Shown here one piece after another: positions 1-5,758 of a stretch of 5,788 bases of DNA. The DNA is taken from contig JAJXUY010000124.1 in assembly GCA_021782525.1 (NCBI GenBank), forward strand, positions 1 to 5,788, given 5' to 3'. The notes beneath the pieces were generated by a model. That model was not told the origin of the DNA and did not search any database. It was given only the letters and a program-made list of their open reading frames with translations. The translations under genes were made by a program, and so were the position numbers. Origin of the DNA: Acidobacteriota bacterium. Lineage in GTDB: Bacteria; Acidobacteriota; Thermoanaerobaculia; Thermoanaerobaculales; Thermoanaerobaculaceae. Within the stretch, counting starts at the first letter, position 1. Every line of letters begins with the position of its first letter.

Positions 1-1104
1 CGGCGGTTGCCCCCCAATAGGTCCCAGGCGCGCTACATCGGGCCGGATCTCGGCCGGCACAACGCGCCTGAGACGTTCACGAGCAAGGTGGACGCCGAAG
101 GCTGGCTCTCCGCCGAACGTCGGCTGATCGAGTGGGACGAATGGTCCCCGCCGGCCCAGCGCCGGGCGAAGCAACTGCACGACGACACCCAGACCCTGCA
201 CACCTACGTCGGCACCTGGCTGCCGGAGCGTGCCGCGGTTCGGGGGTTGAAGCCGAAGACCCTCAGCGAGTACCAGCGCTACCTAGACCGGCTGATCTTC
301 CCGACGCTCGGAGACCTGCGGCTGAAGGACATCACGCCGGCCACCGTCCGCGCCTGGATCGGCAAGCTGAACCCGGCGACGCCACGGCTCAACGAGCACG
401 CCTACACCCTGCTCAAGACGATCTTCGCGACTGCCGTCCAGGACGAATTACTGGACCGCAACCCGTGCCGCGAGCGGATGCGCAGGCCCGTCCGCCACAT
501 CGGGGAGCCGGCCACCCTCGACGAACTGGCCCTGCTGGTCGCCGCAATGCCCGAACGGCTGCGCCTCATGATCGAACTCGCGGCATGGTGCGCCCTGAGG
601 TTCGGGGAGGTCGCCGAGCTCCGCCGCGGTGACATCGACCTGACCAATGGTGTGATCCGGGTGAGCAGAGCCGTCCAGTGGGTCGACGGCACGAAGATCG
701 TCGCCGCCCCGAAGGCCGACAGCGTCCGCGTGGTCGCGTTCCCTCCCCACATCGGCGATGCGATCAAGGAGCACCTTCAGAAGCACGCCCAGTGGGGCAA
801 GGACGGCCTGCTCTTCCCGACCACCCACGGTGAGCAGTACCGGGCGCCCACGTTCCACCAGGCGTACTTCAGGAAGGCCCGGGAGGCCGCCGGACGCCCC
901 GACCTCCGCTTCCATGACCTCCGCCACACTGGAGCCACGATGGCGGCCGCGTCAGGCGCCACGCTGGCGGAGTTGATGCAGCGTCTTGGGCACTCGACCG
1001 TCTCGGCGGCCTTGGCGTATCAGCACGCCGTCGAGGGCTCAGACAAGCGGATCGCCGCGCAACTCTCGCTGATCGCCCTGGCGAGGGACGGTGATGGCCG
1101 CTAG
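1..1104 (+). CDS. int: Tyrosine recombinase / phage-type integrase, 5' end cut by window edge
   Basis: Site-specific recombinase that would integrate and excise a mobile element (integrative element or prophage) by strand exchange through a phosphotyrosine intermediate. The frame is open from base 1. Counting from the TTG at 7, an N-terminal arm-type DNA-binding segment is recognisable (about residues 5-50, with RYIGPD and the AERRLIE stretch), so the real start probably lies just upstream and few residues are missing. A SAM-like core-binding domain follows (about 62-160). The catalytic domain has the full set of active-site residues: R198 (ALRFGE), K236 (APKADS), H303 and R306 (HDLRH), H329 (LGHS) and Y338 (AYQH). 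The protein ends at TAG 1102-1104. Leu148 is encoded by TTA (448-450), rare in such GC-rich DNA. The family call is firm; the element it mobilises and its attachment site cannot be determined from this window. Confidence 0.95.
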   Translation, partial: RRLPPNRSQARYIGPDLGRHNAPETFTSKVDAEGWLSAERRLIEWDEWSPPAQRRAKQLHDDTQTLHTYVGTWLPERAAVRGLKPKTLSEYQRYLDRLIFPTLGDLRLKDITPATVRAWIGKLNPATPRLNEHAYTLLKTIFATAVQDELLDRNPCRERMRRPVRHIGEPATLDELALLVAAMPERLRLMIELAAWCALRFGEVAELRRGDIDLTNGVIRVSRAVQWVDGTKIVAAPKADSVRVVAFPPHIGDAIKEHLQKHAQWGKDGLLFPTTHGEQYRAPTFHQAYFRKAREAAGRPDLRFHDLRHTGATMAAASGATLAELMQRLGHSTVSAALAYQHAVEGSDKRIAAQLSLIALARDGDGR

Positions 1105-1184
1105 AGAGTCATCGGGGGGGCCGACCGAAATTCAATCGCCCTGAGCCAACGCCAGAGATACAGGCCAGCTTGGGGCCAGTGTCT

Positions 1185-1201
1185 GGGACTCCTTTGGTCC
1201 C
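1185..1201 (+). terminator. Small GC hairpin after the integrase, possible weak terminator
   Basis: GGGAC at 1185-1189 can pair with GTCCC at 1197-1201 around a 7-base loop. A wider, imperfect pairing is also possible between GGGGCCA near 1172 and TGGTCCCC near 1196. No T-run follows, so as a terminator it would be the T-less type sometimes proposed in actinobacteria. It overlaps the candidate -35 box of the next gene, so it could equally be an operator or recombinase arm site. Confidence 0.25.
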
Positions 1202-1223
1202 CGCTCGGTTCCACGGATACATT
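1194..1223 (+). promoter_or_regulatory. Candidate promoter for a leaderless nuclease mRNA
   Basis: A TTGGTC -35-like box (1194-1199) is separated by 18 bases from a TACATT -10-like box (1218-1223), which fits the actinobacterial TANNNT pattern. Transcription starting 7 bases after the -10 box would begin at the A of the ATG at 1230. There is no Shine-Dalgarno sequence before this ATG, and leaderless messages are common in actinobacteria, so promoter and start codon support each other. The assignment rests on pattern only. Confidence 0.45.
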
Positions 1224-1229
1224 CAGACC

Positions 1230-1937
1230 ATGCATCGTGGGGCAGGGGCTGAGCCCAGGGTCAGCTTCACGGCCGAGACTGACATGGCACCGCTCGTTGA
1301 GCGCTGGCTTGAGACGATTGGCAGCGTGTGTATCGGACGTGAGGTGGAGGTCGGGTTTGGCATCCCCGACCTAGTTGCCGGCGTGGGCGACAGAGCCGCC
1401 CTGCGTAACCGCCGCCGGCAGGCACAGCCAGTCACGCAGTCACTTCAGTTGGCTCTCCTGGATTTCTGTCGAGTGAGCAGGTCTGAATCCGACTTACGAG
1501 AGTGGGCACCTAGCGGCTTTTCCGAGCTCAAGCGCCAAGCGCTTCAACCGCTTATGAAAAGAGAACTAGTGCTCGTGCGGAACGGAAAGTTCCGCGCCCG
1601 AGTTGCCCCGAGGGACCCTTTCGATACGCTCGTAGCAGTAGAGTTGAAACTTGCAGACGCCACCCGCGGTTTGGCACAGGCTCACGCCTACCGCGTGTTT
1701 GCGGACATTTCCTATCTTGCTCTTCCAGCGCGCCGAGTGAGCAGTTCTGTCATGGACCGGGCGCGCTCGATCGGGGTTGGGATCCTAGCCGTGCACCCCG
1801 GCCTCGTGGAGGAAGTCGTCTGTCCCGACCCGGCATCGTTCGCGACCGCCGGCCGTAGACGAATGGCGAGCGAGTATACGTTGGCGGCGCATGCGGACGG
1901 CGCCTCGCGGCTAGCAGGGGCCCCGAAGCGACGTTAG
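1230..1937 (+). CDS. PD-(D/E)XK-type nuclease-like protein with inserted winged-helix-like segment
   Basis: A 235-residue protein, probably a DNA-cleaving enzyme. The core motifs of the PD-(D/E)XK fold are visible: an N-terminal helix with candidate acidic residues E24/E28, GIPDLV with D47 in place of the PD motif, VAVELKL with E138 and K140 as the (D/E)XK motif, and Q150 to Y154 (QAHAY) in the position of the RecB-like QxxxY motif, followed by strand-like YLALP (162-166). Between D47 and E138 lies an extra stretch (about 70-125) that reads as a winged helix: helices, an LxxLxKRxLV pattern and a GKFR turn. The tail is basic (RRR, PKRR). I chose the ATG at 1230 because a candidate leaderless promoter sits exactly upstream; ATG 1284 is an alternative. 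Leu89 is a TTA codon (1494). It converges with the kinase gene, their ends overlapping by 4 bases. The fold assignment is by motif; substrate and family name are unknown. Confidence 0.75.
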   Translation: MHRGAGAEPRVSFTAETDMAPLVERWLETIGSVCIGREVEVGFGIPDLVAGVGDRAALRNRRRQAQPVTQSLQLALLDFCRVSRSESDLREWAPSGFSELKRQALQPLMKRELVLVRNGKFRARVAPRDPFDTLVAVELKLADATRGLAQAHAYRVFADISYLALPARRVSSSVMDRARSIGVGILAVHPGLVEEVVCPDPASFATAGRRRMASEYTLAAHADGASRLAGAPKRR

Positions 1938-4021
1938 GCGAGGACCTCCGCCCACCGCTCCAAGAACGCCCCACTATCCCCGACAATTCGAGGCGGCGGA
2001 AGTGCTCTGTAGAGCGCGGACGCATCCTGAACGAGGTCGCGCAAGTGTCGGATACGCTGGCCTGCCGGAAGGGCGGCCAGCGCGTCAACTTGGTTCCGCT
2101 GAGCGACCAAATTGTGCTGCACAAGGAGCACACGGTCTCTTGTCGTTAGGTCCTCCAAATCCGGGTTGCTACCGAACAGAGCAGCGGCCTGCGGTGTACC
2201 GAGAGCCACGGCTCCCGCATTCGCCTTTCTCATCAACACGTAGGAGTCCACGGCGACCGAGTTAAGTAGTTGAGGCACGTAGATGCGATCCAGAGGGCTC
2301 CAACCCTCCTCCTCGGCTTCCGGCTGAGGAATCATGTTCATCAGGTTGCCGCTCACACCTGTACCCCAACCGCTTGCTCCGAGCGCGAGCAACAGAAGGC
2401 CGCTACTTGCTCGCTTCCCAACGACCACGGAAATACCAGCTTCTCGCAGCACAGTCAAGAGGTCGTGCAACCCACGGAGCACGGCGACATCCGCCAAAGG
2501 GGCGAACGACGCCTGCGGCGATGAGACCAAGAGGTAGAGGGTGGACATCGGCTGCCCCGTTACAGCCGCAAGCAAGACGTCTCTCGATGTCTCCTCCGAC
2601 AGCCAGGAGCTATGGACCGCAATGCCTGTCCATAGCTCGGCCCCCGTACCCAGGTCGAGTGATGTCAATTGATGCTCTGCCTCTGCAGCACACGCTAATG
2701 ACTCATGAATCCAGGACGCCTCACCCTCTCCTGCATAGAAGTAGGGTGTGATGACTGCGTCGGGTGAGGATTCGAGTACGTGATGAAGCACGGCCGCACA
2801 ATAGGTTCCGCGAGCAGTGTCGTCGGAGAATCCCGTCAGTCGCGGCCCCTGACCGTACGGCAATCGCATGACTTGCTTCGGCCTGAACTCCTCAGGGCTC
2901 CGCGAGTAATGGGTGACCGGGTCCACCACTGACATCGCCCCGATCTCCCTCGCTGAAGCGATGAACTCGGCCACTCGCCGGCCAGCGCGGATGTCGACGA
3001 TGACACCATGTGGGCCAATGTCCCGTAGGCCATCGCCCTCCGCGAAGTTCTTGACTTGCGCCAAGTTTACGAAGAATCTTTGAGATGCCGCCTCGCCCAA
3101 CTGGGAACCTTCGATAGCCAATAGCGCCCGATCCACGTCTGCGAGGAGGTCCGCCGGCCGCAAGTAGCGGCGGTGAGGTTGTTTCTGCAGCATTCGCTCG
3201 ATCACGTCTGCAGCGACGCTAGGGATGTTGGGGTCGATGGCGCGGACGGGCTGGGGTGTCTGGCGTAACGGTGCCAGCCACCGATCCTGAAGACTTGGGG
3301 CGAAGAAGGGCTGGACGTTCGTGAGGAGCGTGTAGCCCAAGGCCCCGATCACAAACTGGTCGCTCCGCCAATCGCCATGAGTGGGCGTCGACCGCACCTG
3401 CTCGGGACTCATCCACCCGGGGGTCCCTGGCGTCGGAAGGTTCGTCAGCGTCTCATCATCCATGTGCCGCGCAAGCCCAAGATCGACAATTACGGGCGCC
3501 CCGTTCGGCCGGATGATGATGTTGCCTGGCGACAAGTCTCGGTGAGCCGTGCGTTGAGCCCAGATAGCAGAGGCCGCATCAACAAGTGCGCGAACGAGTT
3601 GCATTGCTTCCGGGACCGTGAAGACCTGCCCCCCCGCAAGGCAGTCGCGAAGAGAGTGACCCTCGACGAATGCCATCTTGATCCATTTGAACGTGAGGCC
3701 CGCGCGTTGGTAATCGCCGTGGTCGATGAAGTCCACCACGCCAGGGTGATTCACTCGTTGAAGGGCGGCCAACTCCCGATCTACTCGAGCAGCTTCGGAT
3801 AGACCCGGGTCTATCACCTTCAATGCGTATCGCCCCTCGCTCGCAAGCACCTTGAAGGTGCAGGCGAACCCCCCGGTGCCGAGGTGCGAGAGGGAAGCGT
3901 CGGATGGAGAGATCTCGCGTGCGACATCTTCGAGAATGGTCCGGTCAGCGGGCATGGTTTCTTGCTCCGAGGCGAGTTGGGGCAACAGCGGTTCCACCTT
4001 CAACGCGAACGTATCAGTCAC
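1934..4021 (-). CDS. Ser/Thr protein kinase fused to a C-terminal putative TIM-barrel domain
   Basis: A 695-residue, two-part protein with no evident membrane segment, so probably cytoplasmic. The N-terminal kinase domain (about 44-300) looks active: glycine loop LGTGGF (47-52), ATP lysine K68 (YALKV), helix-C E83, HRD catalytic loop H160-R161-D162 with N167, metal-binding D180 in DLG (usual DFG), GTPGWMSPEQ activation segment (199-208) and D221. The loop reads HRDLSPGN; the lysine usual in Ser/Thr kinases is Ser164. Residues about 335-560 alternate hydrophobic strands and helices (GVIVDI, MSVVDP, DAVITPYF, ELWTGIAV, STLYLLV, ISVVVGK, LLLLALGASGWGTG), which suggests a (beta/alpha) barrel; I cannot name its family. 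A helical tail ends with FLERWAEVLA. The start is either GTG 4021 (AAGG 6 bases upstream) or ATG 3955 (GGAG at 3965-3968, 9 bases upstream), which would drop 22 residues outside the kinase core. Leu252 and Leu442 are TTA codons. Kinase call firm; C-terminal role unknown. Confidence 0.88.
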   Translation of the reverse strand: MTDTFALKVEPLLPQLASEQETMPADRTILEDVAREISPSDASLSHLGTGGFACTFKVLASEGRYALKVIDPGLSEAARVDRELAALQRVNHPGVVDFIDHGDYQRAGLTFKWIKMAFVEGHSLRDCLAGGQVFTVPEAMQLVRALVDAASAIWAQRTAHRDLSPGNIIIRPNGAPVIVDLGLARHMDDETLTNLPTPGTPGWMSPEQVRSTPTHGDWRSDQFVIGALGYTLLTNVQPFFAPSLQDRWLAPLRQTPQPVRAIDPNIPSVAADVIERMLQKQPHRRYLRPADLLADVDRALLAIEGSQLGEAASQRFFVNLAQVKNFAEGDGLRDIGPHGVIVDIRAGRRVAEFIASAREIGAMSVVDPVTHYSRSPEEFRPKQVMRLPYGQGPRLTGFSDDTARGTYCAAVLHHVLESSPDAVITPYFYAGEGEASWIHESLACAAEAEHQLTSLDLGTGAELWTGIAVHSSWLSEETSRDVLLAAVTGQPMSTLYLLVSSPQASFAPLADVAVLRGLHDLLTVLREAGISVVVGKRASSGLLLLALGASGWGTGVSGNLMNMIPQPEAEEEGWSPLDRIYVPQLLNSVAVDSYVLMRKANAGAVALGTPQAAALFGSNPDLEDLTTRDRVLLVQHNLVAQRNQVDALAALPAGQRIRHLRDLVQDASALYRALPPPRIVGDSGAFLERWAEVLA
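3965..3968 (-). promoter_or_regulatory. Ribosome binding site for the alternative kinase start at 3955
   Basis: On the - strand GGAG lies 9 bases before an ATG at 3955-3953. It is a better Shine-Dalgarno match than the AAGG (4028-4031) before GTG 4021. The kinase may therefore begin at Met23, giving 673 residues; the kinase fold itself is not affected. Confidence 0.4.
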
Positions 4022-4122
4022 AAGAGGCCTTGGGGCAAACGTAATTGGCTCGCCCGTCGAGCGGAAGGGTTACCCCTACTAGAGCACTACCCGGGTGATC
4101 GTCCTGGCTGACGTCAGTTCAG
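4022..4122. promoter_or_regulatory. Kinase upstream region with clustered palindromes
   Basis: About 100 bases between the kinase start and the IS left end. It contains GGGTTACCC (4067-4075, arms of 4), ACCCGGGT (4089-4096, perfect), and CTGACGTCAG (4108-4117, perfect 10-base palindrome), plus TACCC twice (4071 and 4088). Such sites could bind a dimeric regulator of the kinase gene. A possible -10 box for the kinase is TACGTT on the - strand (4038-4043), but its -35 partner is poor. The IS ends this region, so part of the original upstream sequence has been moved away. Confidence 0.35.
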
Positions 4123-4140
4123 CCTGAATCCGCCGAGCCT
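4123..4140 (+). repeat. IS left terminal inverted repeat
   Basis: CCTGAATCCGCCGAGCCT matches the reverse complement of 5741-5758 with mismatches only at positions 5 and 15. Similarity fades after position 18. The last two flanking bases (AG) also agree with the other side, so the exact terminus may be off by a base or two. Confidence 0.85.
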
Positions 4141-4158
4141 GTTGGGGTGTCAGAATGG

Positions 4159-4228
4159 CGAATGCTCCTGTGACAAGCGAGGATAGGACTTACCACAGCT
4201 CTATTCCACGGCTTGACAGGAGCACTCG
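4159..4228 (+). promoter_or_regulatory. Hairpin that buries the transposase ribosome binding site
   Basis: TGCTCCTGT (4163-4171) pairs perfectly with ACAGGAGCA (4216-4224). Past a 2-base bulge, CAAG (4174-4177) pairs with CTTG (4212-4215), and outside a single mismatch CGA (4159-4161) pairs with TCG (4226-4228). That gives 16 base pairs around a 34-base loop. The 3' arm contains the AGGAG Shine-Dalgarno sequence and ends 2 bases before the GTG start. In other IS families such structures block translation when transcription enters from outside the element; the same role is inferred here. Confidence 0.6.
4218..4222 (+). promoter_or_regulatory. Ribosome binding site fixing the transposase start at GTG 4231
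   Basis: AGGAG lies 8 bases before GTG 4231, ideal spacing. The longer frame from TTG 4213 would place its start inside this site and is not credible. Confidence 0.85.
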
Positions 4229-4230
4229 TA

Positions 4231-5604
4231 GTGAAAGTGTGCCACAGCTTTGAGCCCGCGTTCGATGACCCGACTCTGGTGTCGTTCGGTGGGCTGCCCG
4301 CGGTGATGGCCTTGGCCGAACAAGCCGGCCTGCACCACCTGGTCGGCGAGCACGTGAGCGTGCCCGGGACGGCGGGGTCGAACGCCGCGATCAAGGTGTC
4401 CGGGCTGGTGGCGGGGATGGTCGTCGGCGCGGACTCGATCTCGGATCTGGATGTGCTGCGGCATGGCGGGATGGGCAGGGTGTTCGACGGGCTCCGCGCC
4501 CCGACGACGCTGGGCACGCATCTACGAGGTTACCGGTTCGGGCATGTCCGGCAGGTGGATGCGGTCGCTTCCCGGCTGCTGGCCAACCTCGCCCGGTTGT
4601 CGCCGATCCTGCACGGTGCGGACCAGCTCGTCTACGTGGATGTGGATGACACGATCCGTGAGACCCACGGCTACCGCAAGCAGGGCGTCGCCTACGGCTA
4701 CTCCGGGGTGAAAGGCCTCAACGCCCAGGTCGCCACCGTCTCCACGATCACCGCGGCTCCGGTGATCGCCGCGACCCGGCTACGCAAAGGCAACGTGGCC
4801 TCCGCGCACGGGTCGGCCCGGCTGATCACCGACACCCTCGCCACTCTCCGCCGGGCCACCACCCCGGGGGTGGTTGTCGTGCGCGCCGACAGCGCGTACT
4901 TCACTCACCAGGTGATCTCGGCGATCAGCCGTGGTGGGGCGTTGTTCTCGGTCACCGCGAGGATGAACCCGGCTGTGACCAAGGCGATCGCCACCATCGA
5001 GGAGCAGGCGTGGACGCCGATCCGTTACCCGCAGGCCATCTTCGACGAGGACCAGCAGTGCTGGATCTCCGACGCCGAGGTCGCCGAAACCACGTTCACC
5101 GCGTTCACCTCCCGCCGCCAGGGCGATCACGTGACCGCCCGGCTGATCGTGCGCCGGGTGAAGCGCCTCAACCCCCAGGCGAAGGTCCAGGGCGAGTTGC
5201 TGCCCGGCTGGCGTTACCACGCGGTGTTCACCGATTCGACCTTTGGCCTGGTCGAGGCCGAAGCCGCGCATCGGGACCACGCGATCATCGAGTCGGTGTT
5301 CGCGGACCTGAAACACGGGCCGCTGGCCCACGCCCCGTCCGGCCTGTTCACCGCGAACGCCGCCTGGCTGGCGCTGGCCGGGATCGCGTTCAACCTCACC
5401 CGGGCTGCCGCACGCCTCACCGGCACAACCCTCGGCAAGGCCCGTACCGCGACCGTGCGTCGCACCATCATCGCCGTGGCCGCCCGGGTCGCGAACCGGG
5501 CCCGGCACTGGATCCTGCACCTGCCCCGCGACTGGCCTTGGCAGCAGCAACTCGCCGCCCTCTACGACACGACCATGCCCCAGCTCTCGGCCGCCGGACC
5601 CTGA
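4231..5604 (+). CDS. tnp: IS1380-family transposase (DDE)
   Basis: Cuts and joins the ends of its own insertion sequence. The 457-residue protein starts at GTG 4231 (Met-Lys-Val-Cys-His), chosen from the AGGAG at ideal spacing. Family hallmarks are in order: an N-terminal region with LRHGGMGRVF (about 76-85), VDVDDT (136-141) carrying the first catalytic Asp, GYSGVKGLNA, a RLRKGN segment, RADSAY (218-223) with the second catalytic Asp (220), and HAIIESVFADLK (about 350-361) with the catalytic Glu (354), then NAAWLALAGIAFNLTR. All three acidic positions are present and there is no frameshift or internal stop, so the enzyme is probably functional. Its base composition is strongly GC-rich and it has no TTA codons, unlike the kinase and nuclease genes to its left. 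Translation is probably damped by the leader hairpin that covers its ribosome binding site. Confidence 0.96.
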   Translation: MKVCHSFEPAFDDPTLVSFGGLPAVMALAEQAGLHHLVGEHVSVPGTAGSNAAIKVSGLVAGMVVGADSISDLDVLRHGGMGRVFDGLRAPTTLGTHLRGYRFGHVRQVDAVASRLLANLARLSPILHGADQLVYVDVDDTIRETHGYRKQGVAYGYSGVKGLNAQVATVSTITAAPVIAATRLRKGNVASAHGSARLITDTLATLRRATTPGVVVVRADSAYFTHQVISAISRGGALFSVTARMNPAVTKAIATIEEQAWTPIRYPQAIFDEDQQCWISDAEVAETTFTAFTSRRQGDHVTARLIVRRVKRLNPQAKVQGELLPGWRYHAVFTDSTFGLVEAEAAHRDHAIIESVFADLKHGPLAHAPSGLFTANAAWLALAGIAFNLTRAAARLTGTTLGKARTATVRRTIIAVAARVANRARHWILHLPRDWPWQQQLAALYDTTMPQLSAAGP

Positions 5605-5740
5605 CCGGGCATCCCCACTGTCGGCACACGAGCGAGGAACCCCAGTGGAAAAGCCGGGCAGACCGGCGGATCTCCCACGCCCACCCACGAAATCACCCGG
5701 GAGGCCCGCAGGAAATCGCGGGAATCCTCACTCACGAATA
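5605..5740 (+). other. Non-coding 3' segment of the IS
   Basis: About 135 bases between the transposase stop and the right terminal repeat. I see no gene. Two short inverted repeats are present: CCACTG near 5615 with CAGTGG near 5643, and CCCGC (5705-5709) with GCGGG (5718-5722) around an 8-base loop. The latter could act as a T-less terminator for the transposase, but support is weak. Confidence 0.45.
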
Positions 5741-5758
5741 AGGGTCGGCGGATCCAGG
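5741..5758 (-). repeat. IS right terminal inverted repeat
   Basis: Read on the - strand it is CCTGGATCCGCCGACCCT, the partner of 4123-4140 (16 of 18 identical). It marks the outer end of the element. Confidence 0.85.

Larger units (their letters stand above)
1105..1229. other. Intergenic region between integrase and nuclease
   Basis: About 125 bases with no gene. It holds a G-run just after the integrase stop, a short hairpin (1185-1201) and a candidate promoter (1194-1223). The region next to the integrase end is where an attachment site often lies in integrative elements, but I see no tRNA 3' end or duplicated core here. The open frame can be extended upstream to a TTG at 1170, but the added residues look non-coding and no ribosome binding site precedes that codon. 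Confidence 0.6.
4123..5758 (+). mobile_element. Complete IS1380-family insertion sequence, about 1636 bp
   Basis: The element is defined by an intact IS1380-type transposase and by matching ends. The left end (4123-4140) and the reverse complement of the right end (5741-5758) agree at 16 of 18 positions, both starting CCTG and sharing ATCCGCCGA. The size fits the family. The flanks are TTCAG (4118-4122) and CTCAG (5759-5763), a 4-of-5 match, or a perfect TCAG if the right end is taken one base further. This looks like a slightly decayed or misjudged target duplication. The element lies about 100 bases upstream of the kinase gene and its transposase reads away from it. It appears intact and potentially mobile. 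Confidence 0.88.

Noticed and set aside
132..976. Open frames on both strands within the integrase
   Set aside because: Low-complexity Arg/Pro/Ala-rich translations in alternate frames of a firmly identified integrase.
1105..1229. tRNA 3' end or attachment core next to the integrase
   Set aside because: No T-arm or acceptor-stem pattern and no repeated core sequence could be found in the window; the attachment site may lie elsewhere.
1170..1229. N-terminal extension of the nuclease from TTG 1170
   Set aside because: No ribosome binding site before it, the added residues lack family character, and the stretch contains the candidate promoter.
2002..2751. Several + strand open frames opposite the kinase C-terminal half
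   Set aside because: Short, without ribosome binding sites or domain character; they lie within the continuous kinase frame on the other strand.
4213..4218. Perfect TTGACA as a -35 box inside the IS
   Set aside because: No -10-like hexamer lies at the right distance downstream; the bases are explained as part of the hairpin arm next to the Shine-Dalgarno sequence.
4780..5688. Long 302-residue open frame on the - strand across the transposase
   Set aside because: Shadow of the GC-rich transposase gene: Gly/Arg-rich translation without domain character, and the + strand frame is a clear transposase.
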